DNA of 64,000 bases from Curtobacterium sp. VKM Ac-2865 (GCF_015350905.1 NZ_JADKRZ010000009.1:1-64000); one strand, 5' to 3'. Shown: positions 1-8,874, counted from the first letter of the stretch. Made by a program: numbers and translations. Notes: a model not told the origin generated them from the sequence alone.

Positions 1-134
1 GGGGTGGGCACGGGTCGGGTCTCGAGGCGGTAGTCCCCGGGGCCGTGCACCACGACCGCCCGCATCGTCGCAGGGATCTCCGGGGTCGAAGGCGTTGCAG
101 CGGCCGCCTGGGGAGGGGTCGAGGTCGTGGACAT
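1..134 (-). CDS. Zinc-dependent alcohol/polyol dehydrogenase, N-terminus only
   Basis: Only the first 44 or so codons lie in the window; the gene runs off the left edge. It starts at ATG with GGAG about six bases upstream. A Pro/Ala/Thr-rich leader is followed by MRAVVVHGPGDYRLE, the typical first beta strands of medium-chain Zn alcohol dehydrogenases (sorbitol or threonine dehydrogenase type), where an NAD-linked sugar alcohol oxidation would be expected. It is divergent from a sugar ABC operon across a promoter region with paired palindromes, which suggests it oxidises the substrate imported by that system. The catalytic part is not visible, so the subfamily is uncertain. Confidence 0.7.
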   Translation of the reverse strand, partial: MSTTSTPPQAAAATPSTPEIPATMRAVVVHGPGDYRLETRPVPT

Positions 135-207
135 GGTGGTCTCCGTCGGTCACGTTCCAGCCGCGTCATCGCGGTGCAGCAGACCATACGGGGTCCTGAA
201 CAGATGT

Positions 208-279
208 CAAGAACAAGATTTCTGGTCGGACACGATTCGCGCTGATCTGCGATTGCCCCTTGCAGAAATCTCGTTCTGC
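208..279. promoter_or_regulatory. Paired palindromic operators between dehydrogenase and ABC operon
   Basis: Two sites share the pattern CARAA-N6-TTCTG. Site 1 is at 208-225 (CAAGAA, N6, TTCTGG). Site 2 is at 262-279 (GCAGAA, N6, TTCTGC), a perfect inverted repeat outside the spacer. Centres are 54 bp apart, about five helical turns. A further half site TTCTGG lies at 287-292. The region is AT-richer than its surroundings and lies between divergent genes. The SorC-family regulator at the end of the ABC operon is the natural candidate binder; this is inferred, not shown. Confidence 0.6.
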
Positions 280-407
280 ACGTAATTTCTGGTCAGGCCG
301 CTCCGAGAGGCGCGGTCGACGCCGTTCCGCAGGGACCGGCTGACCCCACCAGACGACGACGTCAGGCGCCCGCCGCGTGCTCGTCGTCCTCATGCAAGGA
401 GCACGCG

Positions 408-485
408 ATGCCGCGAGCCGTCCGCCCCGCCACCGGGGCACCCCGAACCGAGCAGGCGTCCTGCGTCGACGGGACGCAGTCGTGA
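408..485 (+). CDS. Putative 25-codon leader ORF coupled to the DUF2291 gene
   Basis: ATG at 408 follows AAGGAG (396-401) by six bases, the best Shine-Dalgarno sequence in the operon. The 25-codon frame ends in TGA at 483-485, overlapping the GTG start of the next gene in a GTGA junction. The downstream GTG has little ribosome-binding sequence of its own, so translation of the leader could deliver ribosomes to it. The peptide is basic, with a single Cys, and matches no family I know. It could be a chance ORF, but the start signal and exact stop/start overlap favour function. Confidence 0.45.
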   Translation: MPRAVRPATGAPRTEQASCVDGTQS

Positions 486-1132
486 GCGCCGTCAGCACGA
501 CGTCGCCGCAGCGCCGACGCCTGACCCGCCGGATCGTCATCGGCGCGGTCGTGCTCGTCGTGCTCATCGCGATGGCGCTGAGCGTGAAGGTCGTCAGCAA
601 GGGCTCGTCCGTCGGAGCCGGCCCGGCCGCGTTCTCCGCCTCGGCCTGGGGCAAGAAGCACTTCCCCGAGGTGCAGGCCGCGATCGCCAAGCGCGCCGTC
701 CCTGCCGACGAACTGGCGACGGCGCTCAACGCCGACACGGCCGCCGCGACGAAGAAGTACGGCGTCGCCGGTGGTGCGGGCACGGAGTTCTCGACGACCT
801 TCACGGGCACCGTGGGCGAGGCGCAGGACGGCCTGTACCCGGTCACCGTCGACGGGCTGCCGGGGGGACTGCTCATCCGCATGCAGACCGGTCCGGCCAT
901 CAACGGCACCGACCTCCGCGACGCACCGGGGACGATCGAGTTCGGGCAGTTCACGAACCAGATCGACTACCAGAACGCCGGCGCCGCGCTGAACGACCAG
1001 CTGAAGAAGCAGGTGCTCGCCGACGTCGACACCGCGTCGCTCACCGGCAAGACCGTCGAGGTCACCGGGGCGTTCCAGCTGATCAACCCGAAGGCCTGGC
1101 TCGTCACGCCGTCGGCCCTGGACGTCCGATGA
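482..1132 (+). CDS. DUF2291 family protein of a sugar ABC operon
   Basis: A protein of 216 residues with a basic N-terminus, one membrane segment at about residues 17-35 and an extracytoplasmic domain. It resembles the DUF2291 family, found as the first gene of ribose/polyol-type ABC operons; the family role is not established, possibly a transporter accessory. I chose GTG at 482 because it overlaps the stop of the leader ORF. Earlier in-frame ATGs at 377 and 392 add Arg-rich, non-conserved sequence and lack a ribosome-binding site. Its stop overlaps the ATPase start (ATGA). Confidence 0.75.
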   Translation: MSAVSTTSPQRRRLTRRIVIGAVVLVVLIAMALSVKVVSKGSSVGAGPAAFSASAWGKKHFPEVQAAIAKRAVPADELATALNADTAAATKKYGVAGGAGTEFSTTFTGTVGEAQDGLYPVTVDGLPGGLLIRMQTGPAINGTDLRDAPGTIEFGQFTNQIDYQNAGAALNDQLKKQVLADVDTASLTGKTVEVTGAFQLINPKAWLVTPSALDVR

Positions 1133-2658
1133 GCGGCGACGGCGCGATCGGCGCGGTCGTCCTCGAAGCCACCGACGTCGTCAAGACCTACGGGGCGACG
1201 CGCGCGCTCAAGGGCGTCAACTTCGCGATCCACCGCGGTCAGGTCACGACGCTGTTCGGGGAGAACGGCGCCGGCAAGTCGACGCTCATGAAGATCCTGT
1301 CCGGGGTCGAGCAGCCGACGTCGGGCACGCTCACGCTGCACGGCGAGACCGTGTCGTTCGCCGACACCGTCGACGCCCGCGACCACGGCATCTCGATCAT
1401 CCACCAGGAGCTCAGCCTCGCGCCGAACCTGACGGTGCGGGACAACATCTTCATGGGGCGCGAGATCACCGGCCCGACCGGTGTCGACTACGCCGAGGAA
1501 GCCCGGCAGTCCGCGACCGTCCTGGCCGAGCTCGGCGAGGAGATCGACCCGCTCGCCGTGGTGTCGGACCTGCGCCTCGGCCAGCAGCAGCTCATCGAGA
1601 TCGCCCGGGCACTGTCGGTCGACGCCCGGATCCTCATCATGGACGAACCGACGAGCGCGCTCTCGGCGTCCGAGGTCGAGGTCCTGTTCCAGGTCGTCCG
1701 CGACCTGACCGCCCGCGGCGTCTCCATCGTCTACATCTCCCACCACCTGGAGGAGGCGCTGGAGATCACCGACCACGCGGTCGTGCTCCGCGACGGCGCG
1801 ATCACGGCGATGGCCCCCGCGGCCGACATCGACCTGGAGTGGGTCGTCCGGGCCATGGTCGGCGAGGGCTTCGACCTCGGGTCCCCGCCCACCGGCTACG
1901 ACTTCGGACCGGTCGCCCTCGCGATCGAGGACGTCACGGTCGCCGACCCCGACGTCCCCGGCCGCAACGTCGTCGACCGCGTGTCCCTCGACGTCCGTGC
2001 CGGCGAGATCGTCTGCATCTACGGTCTGATGGGCGCCGGACGCACCGAGCTGCTCGAGGCCGTGGCCGGACGCAACCGGATCGACGGCGGCCGGGTCCGC
2101 AAGGGCGACCGCGACCTGGCGGGCCTGAGCATCGCGGACCGCATCGAGGCGGGCCTCGGACTGGTGCCGGAGGACCGGCAGCGGGACGGGCTCGTGCAGA
2201 CGATGACGGTCGGGCACAACATGTCGCTCGCCTCGATCGGCGCCTTCGTGAAGGGCCTGTTCCTCTCCGGGAACCGCGAGACCGACATCGTCACCGAGTC
2301 CATCCGGACCGTTCACGTCAAGACGCCCGGCGGCCACGCGATGATCGGCTCGCTGTCCGGCGGCAACCAGCAGAAGGTCGTCATCGGCAAGATGCTGGCC
2401 ACGCAGCCCGACGTCATCCTGCTCGACGAGCCGAGCCGGGGCATCGACATCGGCGCCAAGGCCGAGGTCTTCAAGCTCCTCGCCGAGCGCGCCAGGAACG
2501 GCCTCGCGGTCGTCTACACGACGTCGGAGGTCGGTGAGTGCCTCAGCATCGCCCACCGCATCGTCGTGATGAGCCGGGGGCGCATCGCCGCCGAGTTCGG
2601 ATCCGAAACCACCAAGGAAGCGATCATGGCCGCCTCGGGCGAGGCCGTGGTCGCATGA
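1129..2658 (+). CDS. Sugar ABC transporter ATPase, RbsA/XylG type
   Basis: This 509-residue protein has two fused nucleotide-binding domains, the family's usual size. Domain 1 has Walker A GENGAGKST (about 44-52), a divergent signature LGQQQ and Walker B with DEPTSAL. Domain 2 has the typical degenerate Walker A GLMGAGRTE (about 300), signature LSGGNQQK (about 408) and LLDEPSRGID. It powers import of a monosaccharide or polyol from the cytoplasmic face. Start and stop overlap both neighbours by four bases (ATGA), so it is translationally coupled with the DUF2291 gene and the permease. Confidence 0.93.
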   Translation: MSGDGAIGAVVLEATDVVKTYGATRALKGVNFAIHRGQVTTLFGENGAGKSTLMKILSGVEQPTSGTLTLHGETVSFADTVDARDHGISIIHQELSLAPNLTVRDNIFMGREITGPTGVDYAEEARQSATVLAELGEEIDPLAVVSDLRLGQQQLIEIARALSVDARILIMDEPTSALSASEVEVLFQVVRDLTARGVSIVYISHHLEEALEITDHAVVLRDGAITAMAPAADIDLEWVVRAMVGEGFDLGSPPTGYDFGPVALAIEDVTVADPDVPGRNVVDRVSLDVRAGEIVCIYGLMGAGRTELLEAVAGRNRIDGGRVRKGDRDLAGLSIADRIEAGLGLVPEDRQRDGLVQTMTVGHNMSLASIGAFVKGLFLSGNRETDIVTESIRTVHVKTPGGHAMIGSLSGGNQQKVVIGKMLATQPDVILLDEPSRGIDIGAKAEVFKLLAERARNGLAVVYTTSEVGECLSIAHRIVVMSRGRIAAEFGSETTKEAIMAASGEAVVA

Positions 2659-3797
2659 CCGCCACGAACGGAACACGCATGTCCTCCACCACCTCGGCGC
2701 GACGCCGGCCCGCGATGTTCGCCGACGGGTTCAGCCTCGGCCGGCTCCTGCTGCAGGGGCGCGCGTTCTTCGCCCTCGTCGCGATCATCGTCGTCTTCTC
2801 CGTCCTCTCTCCCAACTACTTCACCGTCAGCAACATCCTCACGATGTCGTCCCACGTCGCGGTCTACGCGATCCTGGCGATCGGCATGCTCGTCGTGATC
2901 CTCAACGGCGGCATCGACCTGTCCGTCGGCTCGACGCTCGGGTTCTCGGGCGTCATCGCCGGTGCCCTGATGAAGGGCGTCACGATCGGCGGCTCGACGC
3001 TGTACCCGAAGGTCTGGGTCGTCGTCGTGGTCGCCTGCGCGGTCGGTGCGTTCATCGGCTTCGTGAACGGCATCCTGGTCGCCCGCTTCAAGGTGGCCCC
3101 GTTCGTCGCGACGCTCGGCATGCTCTACGTCGTCCGCGGCATCGGCCTGCTCATGACGAACGGCCTGACGTACAACGACCTCGGCGGGAACGCGGCGCTC
3201 GGGAACACCGGCTTCGACTGGCTCGGCTTCAACCGGTTGATCGGGCTGCCCATCGGCGTCATCGTGATGATCGTCGCGGCGATCGCGGCGAGCCTGCTGC
3301 TCAACCGCACGGTGTTCGGCCGCTGGCTGTACGCCTCCGGTGGCAACGAGCGGGCCGCGGAGCTCTCCGGTGTCCCGGTCAAGCGGGTCAAGGTGCGGGT
3401 CTACGCGCTGTCCGGCCTCTGCGCCGCCATCGCGGGCCTGATCCTGTCGTCCGAGCTGACGAGCGCCAGCCCCACCGCGGGCAACTCGTACGAGCTCACC
3501 GCCATCGCGGCCGTCGTCATCGGCGGCGCCGCGCTCTCCGGTGGTGTCGGCAACGTCCGCGGCACCCTCCTCGGGGCCTTCGTCATCGGCTTCCTGTCCG
3601 ACGGCCTCGTCATCATCGGCGTCTCGGCCTACTGGCAGACCGTCTTCACCGGCGCCGTCATCGTCCTCGCCGTGCTGCTGAACGCCGTGCAGTACAAGCG
3701 CCGCCCGGCCCGTGCCGGCGGGACGACAGCGCCCACCCCCACAGCTCCCGTGGACACGCAGCCCCCGGCCGCCGTCCACGAGAAGACCGCCGGCTGA
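2655..3797 (+). CDS. Sugar ABC transporter permease, RbsC type
   Basis: 380 residues, a polytopic membrane protein of the BPD_transp_2 (RbsC/XylH) family. After a roughly 30-residue cytoplasmic tail come about eight to ten hydrophobic helices. The family hallmark GGIDLSVGS lies about residue 95 and GGAALSGGVGNVRGT near residue 295. It forms the pore for the sugar bound by the lipoprotein encoded next. The ATG start overlaps the ATPase stop in ATGA; upstream in-frame sequence is the shadow of the ATPase gene. The C-terminus has a Pro/Thr-rich tail. Confidence 0.93.
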   Translation: MTATNGTRMSSTTSARRRPAMFADGFSLGRLLLQGRAFFALVAIIVVFSVLSPNYFTVSNILTMSSHVAVYAILAIGMLVVILNGGIDLSVGSTLGFSGVIAGALMKGVTIGGSTLYPKVWVVVVVACAVGAFIGFVNGILVARFKVAPFVATLGMLYVVRGIGLLMTNGLTYNDLGGNAALGNTGFDWLGFNRLIGLPIGVIVMIVAAIAASLLLNRTVFGRWLYASGGNERAAELSGVPVKRVKVRVYALSGLCAAIAGLILSSELTSASPTAGNSYELTAIAAVVIGGAALSGGVGNVRGTLLGAFVIGFLSDGLVIIGVSAYWQTVFTGAVIVLAVLLNAVQYKRRPARAGGTTAPTPTAPVDTQPPAAVHEKTAG

Positions 3798-3833
3798 CCC
3801 CCGTCACCGGAACACAGCGAAAGGAACCCCACA

Positions 3834-4829
3834 ATGAACCGCAAGCTGGCAATGGTGCTCGCCGCGGGCGTCGGCCTGACCCTCGTCCTCGCCGGCTGCT
3901 CCGCCGGGGGCAGCGCATCGTCGGACAAGGGCTCCGGCTCGGGCTCGTCGAAGAAGGGCGGCCTGATCTCGATCATCGTCAACGACCCCTCGAACCCGTA
4001 CTGGAAGACCGAGGGCGACGTCGCGTCGGCCGAGGCCAAGTCCCTCGGCTACAAGTCGAACGTCTCGGCCTCCAAGGGCGACACGAACACCGAGAGCAAC
4101 CTCATCGACACCGCGATCACGAACAAGTCGGTCGCGATCATCCTCGACCCGGCCAACGCGAGCGGGTCGATCGGTGCCGTGAAGAAGGCCGACGCCGCTG
4201 GCATCCCGGTGATCCTGGTGAACGCCGAGATCAACCAGTCGGGCCTGGCGAAGGCGCAGCTCGTCTCGAACAACGCCCAGGGCGCCGCACTCGGCGCGCA
4301 GCAGTGGGTCAAGGACGTCGGCGACTCGGGCAACTACGCCGAGCTCTTCGGCGCCCCGTCGGACAACAACGCGCAGACCCGGTCGAACGGCTACAAGACC
4401 GTGCTGTCGCAGTACCCCGGGCTCAAGGAGGTGGCCAAGCAGGTCGCGAACTGGGACCGCACGCAGGGCCACGACAAGATGCAGTCCATCCTGCAGGCCA
4501 ACCCGGACATCAAGGGCGTCATCCCCGGCAACGACGAGATGGCCCTCGGCGCGGTCGCCGCGCTGAAGGAGGCCGGCAAGCTCGACCAGGTCAAGGTCGG
4601 CGGCTTCGACGGCTCGCCGGACGCGGTCGACGCGATCAAGGCGGGGGAACTGCAGTACACCGTCCTGCAGCCGGTCGCCACGTTCGCGAAGAAGGCGGTG
4701 CAGGAGGCCGACTCCTTCATCCGCACCGGCAAGACCGGCGCCAGCCAGGAGAAGCAGGCGTTCGACTGCGTGCTCATCACCAAGGAGAACGCGGACAAGG
4801 TCACGTCCCCGTTCACCCTCGCCGAGTGA
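3834..4829 (+). CDS. Sugar-binding lipoprotein of the ABC importer, RbsB type
   Basis: 331 residues. A signal peptide ends in the lipobox LAGC (Cys about residue 22), followed by a Ser/Gly linker and a periplasmic-binding fold starting LISIIVNDPSNPYW, typical of ribose/xylose-type binding proteins (Peripla_BP_4). The motif VIPGNDEMALGAV near residue 240 belongs to the same family. AAAGGA lies about eight bases before ATG. The protein captures the substrate outside the membrane and passes it to the permease. Substrate identity cannot be read from sequence; a pentose or polyol is plausible from the neighbouring dehydrogenase. Confidence 0.92.
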   Translation: MNRKLAMVLAAGVGLTLVLAGCSAGGSASSDKGSGSGSSKKGGLISIIVNDPSNPYWKTEGDVASAEAKSLGYKSNVSASKGDTNTESNLIDTAITNKSVAIILDPANASGSIGAVKKADAAGIPVILVNAEINQSGLAKAQLVSNNAQGAALGAQQWVKDVGDSGNYAELFGAPSDNNAQTRSNGYKTVLSQYPGLKEVAKQVANWDRTQGHDKMQSILQANPDIKGVIPGNDEMALGAVAALKEAGKLDQVKVGGFDGSPDAVDAIKAGELQYTVLQPVATFAKKAVQEADSFIRTGKTGASQEKQAFDCVLITKENADKVTSPFTLAE

Positions 4830-4833
4830 GCGC

Positions 4834-5868
4834 GTGACACCACGCCCTCCCACGGGCGCGACGGCCGGTCGTCCGGGACGACCGGCCGTCGCCGTGTCCG
4901 ACGCCGCCCGCGACGGCCACGCCCGCTTCCCGCTCGACCTCGTGTACCAGGCGGCGCGGATGTACTACCTGGAGGACGTCACGCAGGTGGACATCGCCGA
5001 TCGGCTCGCGGTGTCGCGGGCCACGGTCAGCCGCCTGGTCTCCGAGGCCCGGCGGTCCGGGCTCGTCGAGATCCGGGTCCGCGACCCGTTCCTCGACGAG
5101 ACCGTCGCCCTGGCCGACGAGGTCCGGGTGCTCCTGGGCCTCGACGCCGTGCAGGTCGTCTCGGCCGTGCACCACGCCACCATCGGCAGCGACCTGGCCG
5201 CCGCGGTGACCGTCGCCGTCGACCGGATGGCGCTCCGCCCCGGCGACGCCCTGCTCATCGGCAGCGGCCGGACGACCCACGCGGTCGCCCGCGACGTCAC
5301 GCTCCGCCTGGACGGCGTGCTCCTGGCGCCGACGGTCGGTGGGCAGGCGGACCCGCTGCCGTGGTTCCAGTCGAACGAGATCACCCGGCTCGCGGCCGAA
5401 CGGTCCGCCGCCGTGCCGGCGTTCCTGTTCGCGCAGGCGCTGCCGTCCGTGGACATGCGGGCGTCGCTGGAGAACGACCCGGCCTTCCAGCACGTGGTCG
5501 GCCTGTGGGACCGCGCCGTCGGTGCCCTGGTCGGCGTCGGGGCCCCGCCGGCGATCCGCGACGCCCACGCACGCGGGGTCCCGGTGGACGACGAGGTCCT
5601 CCGCGACGCTGCCGGGGACGTCTCCCTCAACTTCTTCCGCGCCGACGGCTCCGAGATCGCCTTCGACGGGGCTGAGCGGATGGTCAGGACGCCACGGTCG
5701 GTCCTGGTCGACATCCCGCACGTCGTCGCGATCGCGGTCGGGCCGGAGAAGGCACCGAGCATCATCGGGGCCGTGCGGGCCGGGGTGGTCGACGAGCTCA
5801 TCACCGACGTGGCGACCGCCAGGGCCGTGGTCGCGATCGCCCAGACGGACGGCGGGAGCGAAGGCTAG
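4834..5868 (+). CDS. SorC/DeoR-type sugar-binding transcriptional regulator
   Basis: 344 residues starting at GTG four bases after the binding-protein stop. An N-terminal helix-turn-helix about residues 45-80 (YLEDVTQVDIADRLAVSRAT, then VSRLVSEARR) is followed by a sugar-phosphate-binding domain of the SorC C-terminal family with GSGRTTHAVA. Such proteins sense a phosphorylated sugar or polyol. As last gene of the transporter operon it most likely autoregulates through the palindromes near 208-279. The N-terminal 30 residues are Pro/Arg-rich and an internal GTG at about 4894 is a possible alternative start. Confidence 0.88.
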   Translation: MTPRPPTGATAGRPGRPAVAVSDAARDGHARFPLDLVYQAARMYYLEDVTQVDIADRLAVSRATVSRLVSEARRSGLVEIRVRDPFLDETVALADEVRVLLGLDAVQVVSAVHHATIGSDLAAAVTVAVDRMALRPGDALLIGSGRTTHAVARDVTLRLDGVLLAPTVGGQADPLPWFQSNEITRLAAERSAAVPAFLFAQALPSVDMRASLENDPAFQHVVGLWDRAVGALVGVGAPPAIRDAHARGVPVDDEVLRDAAGDVSLNFFRADGSEIAFDGAERMVRTPRSVLVDIPHVVAIAVGPEKAPSIIGAVRAGVVDELITDVATARAVVAIAQTDGGSEG

Positions 5869-5956
5869 CGGCCCCAGAACCGGACAGACAGGCCAAACCC
5901 ATGTACGTTCGCTGAAAGACCGCTGCATGCGGTCGCACGTCGAAGGAGCAAGCAGC

Positions 5957-6355
5957 ATGGCAAACACCACTTCCGGTCGTCCGACGACCGTCACCGTCGC
6001 ATTCGTGATCTGGCTGATCGTCGTCCTGGCGAACATCCTGTCCGGCGTCATCAGCCTCGTGTCGGGCAGCGCGTCCGACGCGGCCGACAGCGTCGGCACC
6101 GCCCCGCTCGTGGGCGGCGCGATCTTCGCGTTCATCCTCGCGATCGTCGAGCTCATCATCGTCTTCAAGATGCGCGACGGTCGCAACTGGGCCCGCATCG
6201 TGCTGACCGTCCTCGCGATCCTGCAGCTCATCGGCGTCGGCGTCGGTGCCGCCTCCGGCGGCAACGCCTTCGGCTGGATCGGTGGCGTCGCAGTGCTCGT
6301 CGCGACCATCCTGATGTACGTCGGTGGCGCGAACGGCTACTTCCGCCGCCACTGA
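5957..6355 (+). CDS. Small four-helix integral membrane protein, unknown function
   Basis: 132 residues with four clear hydrophobic helices at about 10-35, 50-72, 80-102 and 106-126, and short loops; the connecting loop MRDGRNWAR is conserved in many actinobacterial DUF-type membrane proteins. ATG at 5957 is preceded by AAGGAG at 5943-5948. It is a single-gene unit between the regulator of the sugar operon and a strong terminator. No function is known to me. Confidence 0.8.
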   Translation: MANTTSGRPTTVTVAFVIWLIVVLANILSGVISLVSGSASDAADSVGTAPLVGGAIFAFILAIVELIIVFKMRDGRNWARIVLTVLAILQLIGVGVGAASGGNAFGWIGGVAVLVATILMYVGGANGYFRRH

Positions 6356-6383
6356 GTCGAGCGGGTCGCCCAGGCGACCACAT

Positions 6384-6431
6384 GACGGACGGGAGGCTCG
6401 GGGCACGACTGCCCCGAGCCTCCCGTCCGTC
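6384..6431. terminator. Bidirectional terminator hairpin, GGGAGGCTCG family
   Basis: Perfect 22-bp arms (6384-6405 and 6410-6431) around the loop CGAC. It lies between the convergent small membrane-protein gene and the AraC gene, so it can end both transcripts. The core GACGGGAGGCTCG recurs in other terminators of this window. Confidence 0.85.
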
Positions 6432-6454
6432 TCCTGCGTGCGCCCGGCGCGCGC

Positions 6455-7336
6455 TCAGCCGAGCACCGGCTCCCGCCGGCGGTGGAACGAGCGGTAGGCG
6501 CCCGGGGCGGCCCCGAACGCCCGGGTGAAGTGGGCGTAGAAGCTGCTCTGCGACCCGAAGCCCGCGGCGTGCGCCACCTCGCTGGTGGTCATCGTCGTCG
6601 TGGCGAGCAGCCGCTGGGCCTCCGCGACCCGGCACCGGGTCAGGTACTCCACGATCGTCGTGCCGACGTCCTGTCGGAAGACGGTCATGGCGTAGTGCGG
6701 GTGCAGGTGGGCGGCGGCAGCGACGTCGGTCACGGAGACGGGTTCGCGGAAGTGGCCCACGACGAACCGGACCATGTCCACGACCCGGTGCATGGACTCC
6801 GCGGTCCCGTGGTCACCGCAGGGGCGGAGGTCCACCTGTGCGCGGGCGTGCCGGAGCAGGCGTCGGACGAGCGCCTGCGCCTCCAGGTTCGCGATGAGCT
6901 CGGCGCCGTCGTCGGCGAAGTCCTGCTGCCACGAACCGAGCATGGACTCGACGTCCCGTCCGGCGGCCGACGTCGGGACGATGACCGGGCGGTTCAGGAG
7001 CATCGCTCCGAGGTCGTGGTCGGGGAGGCCCCACGCGAGCACCTCGGCGAGCGGGATGTGGACCCACCGGAACTCGCCGACCTCGGTGGGCTCGCCGATG
7101 AGCTGGTGCGCGGTCCAGCCCCAGAAGAGCGCGGTCTCGCCAGCGTGCACGCTGATCGGCGTCCCCCCGAACCGGTAGTCGAGCCGGCCCTCGAGCACGA
7201 GGTTGATCTCGAGGTCGTCGTGACGGTGGGAGGCGTCCATCCTCGGAGCCGGCCCGCGGTGGCTCCAGTAGGCGGGCTCCACGGTCTCGACGACGGAGCC
7301 GGGCGTCAGCGGATGGGTGAGCGCGTCATCGAGCAC
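6455..7336 (-). CDS. AraC-family transcriptional regulator of alpha-galactoside genes
   Basis: 293 residues. An N-terminal cupin-like sensing domain (HRHDDLEINLVLEGRLDY at about 37-54) precedes a C-terminal pair of helix-turn-helix motifs ending in the AraC signature region (VAHAAGFGSQSSFYAHFTRA, then FGAAPGAYR). The GTG start has a TAGGCT box ending six bases upstream and no ribosome-binding site, so the mRNA is probably leaderless. It is divergent from the GH4 alpha-galactosidase gene and, like MelR, probably activates it in response to melibiose or a related galactoside; the effector is inferred from context. Confidence 0.87.
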   Translation of the reverse strand: MLDDALTHPLTPGSVVETVEPAYWSHRGPAPRMDASHRHDDLEINLVLEGRLDYRFGGTPISVHAGETALFWGWTAHQLIGEPTEVGEFRWVHIPLAEVLAWGLPDHDLGAMLLNRPVIVPTSAAGRDVESMLGSWQQDFADDGAELIANLEAQALVRRLLRHARAQVDLRPCGDHGTAESMHRVVDMVRFVVGHFREPVSVTDVAAAAHLHPHYAMTVFRQDVGTTIVEYLTRCRVAEAQRLLATTTMTTSEVAHAAGFGSQSSFYAHFTRAFGAAPGAYRSFHRRREPVLG

Positions 7337-7449
7337 GGGGCGAGCCTAGGACAGCTCCCCGAGCAGGACCCCGGCCGACCTGAGGATCCGGGAACGCCGC
7401 CGTCCGAAGTCGGAGGCGGGCCCTCCCGGGCGCTCCGTAGCGTGCTGCC
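7337..7449. promoter_or_regulatory. Divergent promoters of the AraC regulator and alpha-galactosidase genes
   Basis: The region holds two -10 boxes. TAGGCT on the minus strand (7343-7348) ends six bases before the regulator start. TAGCGT on the plus strand (7438-7443) ends six bases before the glycosidase ATG. Neither gene has a Shine-Dalgarno sequence. Imperfect dyads (for example around the GGGCCCTCCCGGG stretch near 7419-7431) could be regulator sites, but I cannot define an operator. Confidence 0.6.
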
Positions 7450-8874
7450 ATGACCAAGATCACCATCATCGGCGCCGGCGGCTTCGTCTTCCCCTTCCGT
7501 CTCATCGGCGACCTCGTCAGCTTCCCCGCGCTGCAGGACGCGACGCTGCACCTCATGGACCTCGACGCGGGCAGGGTCGCCCGCACCGCGGCCGCCGCCA
7601 GGGAGCTCGTCGCGCACCACGGCCTCGGCGTCGAGGTCCTCGAGACCACCGACCGCCGCGCGGCCCTCGCCGACGCGGACGTCGTCATCATCACGTTCCA
7701 GGTCGGCGGCGTGGAGTCGTACAAGTGGGACGTCGAGATCCCGCGGAGGTACGGCATCGACCAGGCCGTCGGCGACACCGTCGGCCCCGGTGGGGTCTTC
7801 CGCTTCCTCCGCTCGGTGCGTGCGTACGAGGACATCGCCCGCGACGCGCTCGAGCTCTGCCCGGACGCGCAGTTCATCAACTACGCCAACCCGATGGCGA
7901 TGGCCACGGCGTTCCTCAACGCCAAGGGGCTCCGGACGGTCGGGCTGTGCCACAGCGTGCAGGGCACGACGCGGATGCTCGCCAGGACCCTCGACGTGCC
8001 CTACGACGAGGTCGAGTTCGTCAGCGCCGGCATCAACCACCAGGCCTGGATCCTGGAGTTCAAGCGACGCAACGGCGAGGACCTCTACCCCCGCCTGCGC
8101 GAGGTGATGACCGCGAAGCACCGCCGGGGCGTCGCGGCGGCCGACCTGCACGACGACGACGGCGACCACAGCGAGGCAGCGCTGGCCGCCAGCAACTACG
8201 AGGGCGGCAACGAGCAGGTCCGCACGCAGCTGATGCGCTCGTTCGGGTACTTCGAGACCGAGTCGAGCCACCACGCGAGCGAGTACGTGCCGTACTTCCG
8301 GAAGGACCCGGAGACGACGCTCGAGTACATCCCGGAGCGCTGGGACTACTACGAGATCTGCCTGGCCCACGACGAGCAGGGCGACGTCGACCAGCAGCTC
8401 GAGAAGCTCAAGGCCGACCTGTCCCCGTCCGTCGAGTACGGCGCCAGCATCGTCAACGCGATCGTCACCGGCATCCCCGCGGTCGTCTACGGGAACGTCC
8501 CGAACGCCACCGGCGTCATCGCGAACCTGCCGTCCGACGCCTGCGTCGAGGTGGCCTGCCTGGTCGACGGCAAGGGCGTCCAGCCGACCTCCTTCGGCGA
8601 GCTCCCGCCGCAGCTCGCCGCGATCAACCGGACCAACACGAACGTGCAGACCCTCGCTGTCCGGGCCGCGTTGACCGGGGACGTGGCGAACGTGCACCAC
8701 GCGGTGGCCCTCGACCCGCTCACCGCGGCACACCTGACCCTCGACCGGATCGCGGCGATGACCGACGAGCTGCTGCACGCCCACGCGGCGCTGCTCCCGG
8801 AGGCGCTCCGTCCGGCGGACGCGGTCGGCGTGGAGCAGGGCCACGGCCAGGAGGCCCGGCCCGCCCTGGTCTGA
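7450..8874 (+). CDS. melA: Alpha-galactosidase, glycoside hydrolase family 4
   Basis: 474 residues, usual for GH4. An N-terminal Rossmann motif IGAGGF binds NAD+. The metal- and substrate-binding motifs CHSVQGT (about 166-172, catalytic Cys region) and GINHQAW (about 194-200) are intact, as expected for the NAD+- and Mn2+-dependent redox-elimination mechanism. GH4 members include alpha-galactosidases and alpha-glucosidases; the overall likeness and the AraC partner favour alpha-galactosidase (MelA). The enzyme lacks a signal peptide, so it acts on imported oligosaccharide brought in by the ABC system that follows. The TAGCGT box suggests a leaderless start. Confidence 0.88.
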   Translation: MTKITIIGAGGFVFPFRLIGDLVSFPALQDATLHLMDLDAGRVARTAAAARELVAHHGLGVEVLETTDRRAALADADVVIITFQVGGVESYKWDVEIPRRYGIDQAVGDTVGPGGVFRFLRSVRAYEDIARDALELCPDAQFINYANPMAMATAFLNAKGLRTVGLCHSVQGTTRMLARTLDVPYDEVEFVSAGINHQAWILEFKRRNGEDLYPRLREVMTAKHRRGVAAADLHDDDGDHSEAALAASNYEGGNEQVRTQLMRSFGYFETESSHHASEYVPYFRKDPETTLEYIPERWDYYEICLAHDEQGDVDQQLEKLKADLSPSVEYGASIVNAIVTGIPAVVYGNVPNATGVIANLPSDACVEVACLVDGKGVQPTSFGELPPQLAAINRTNTNVQTLAVRAALTGDVANVHHAVALDPLTAAHLTLDRIAAMTDELLHAHAALLPEALRPADAVGVEQGHGQEARPALV

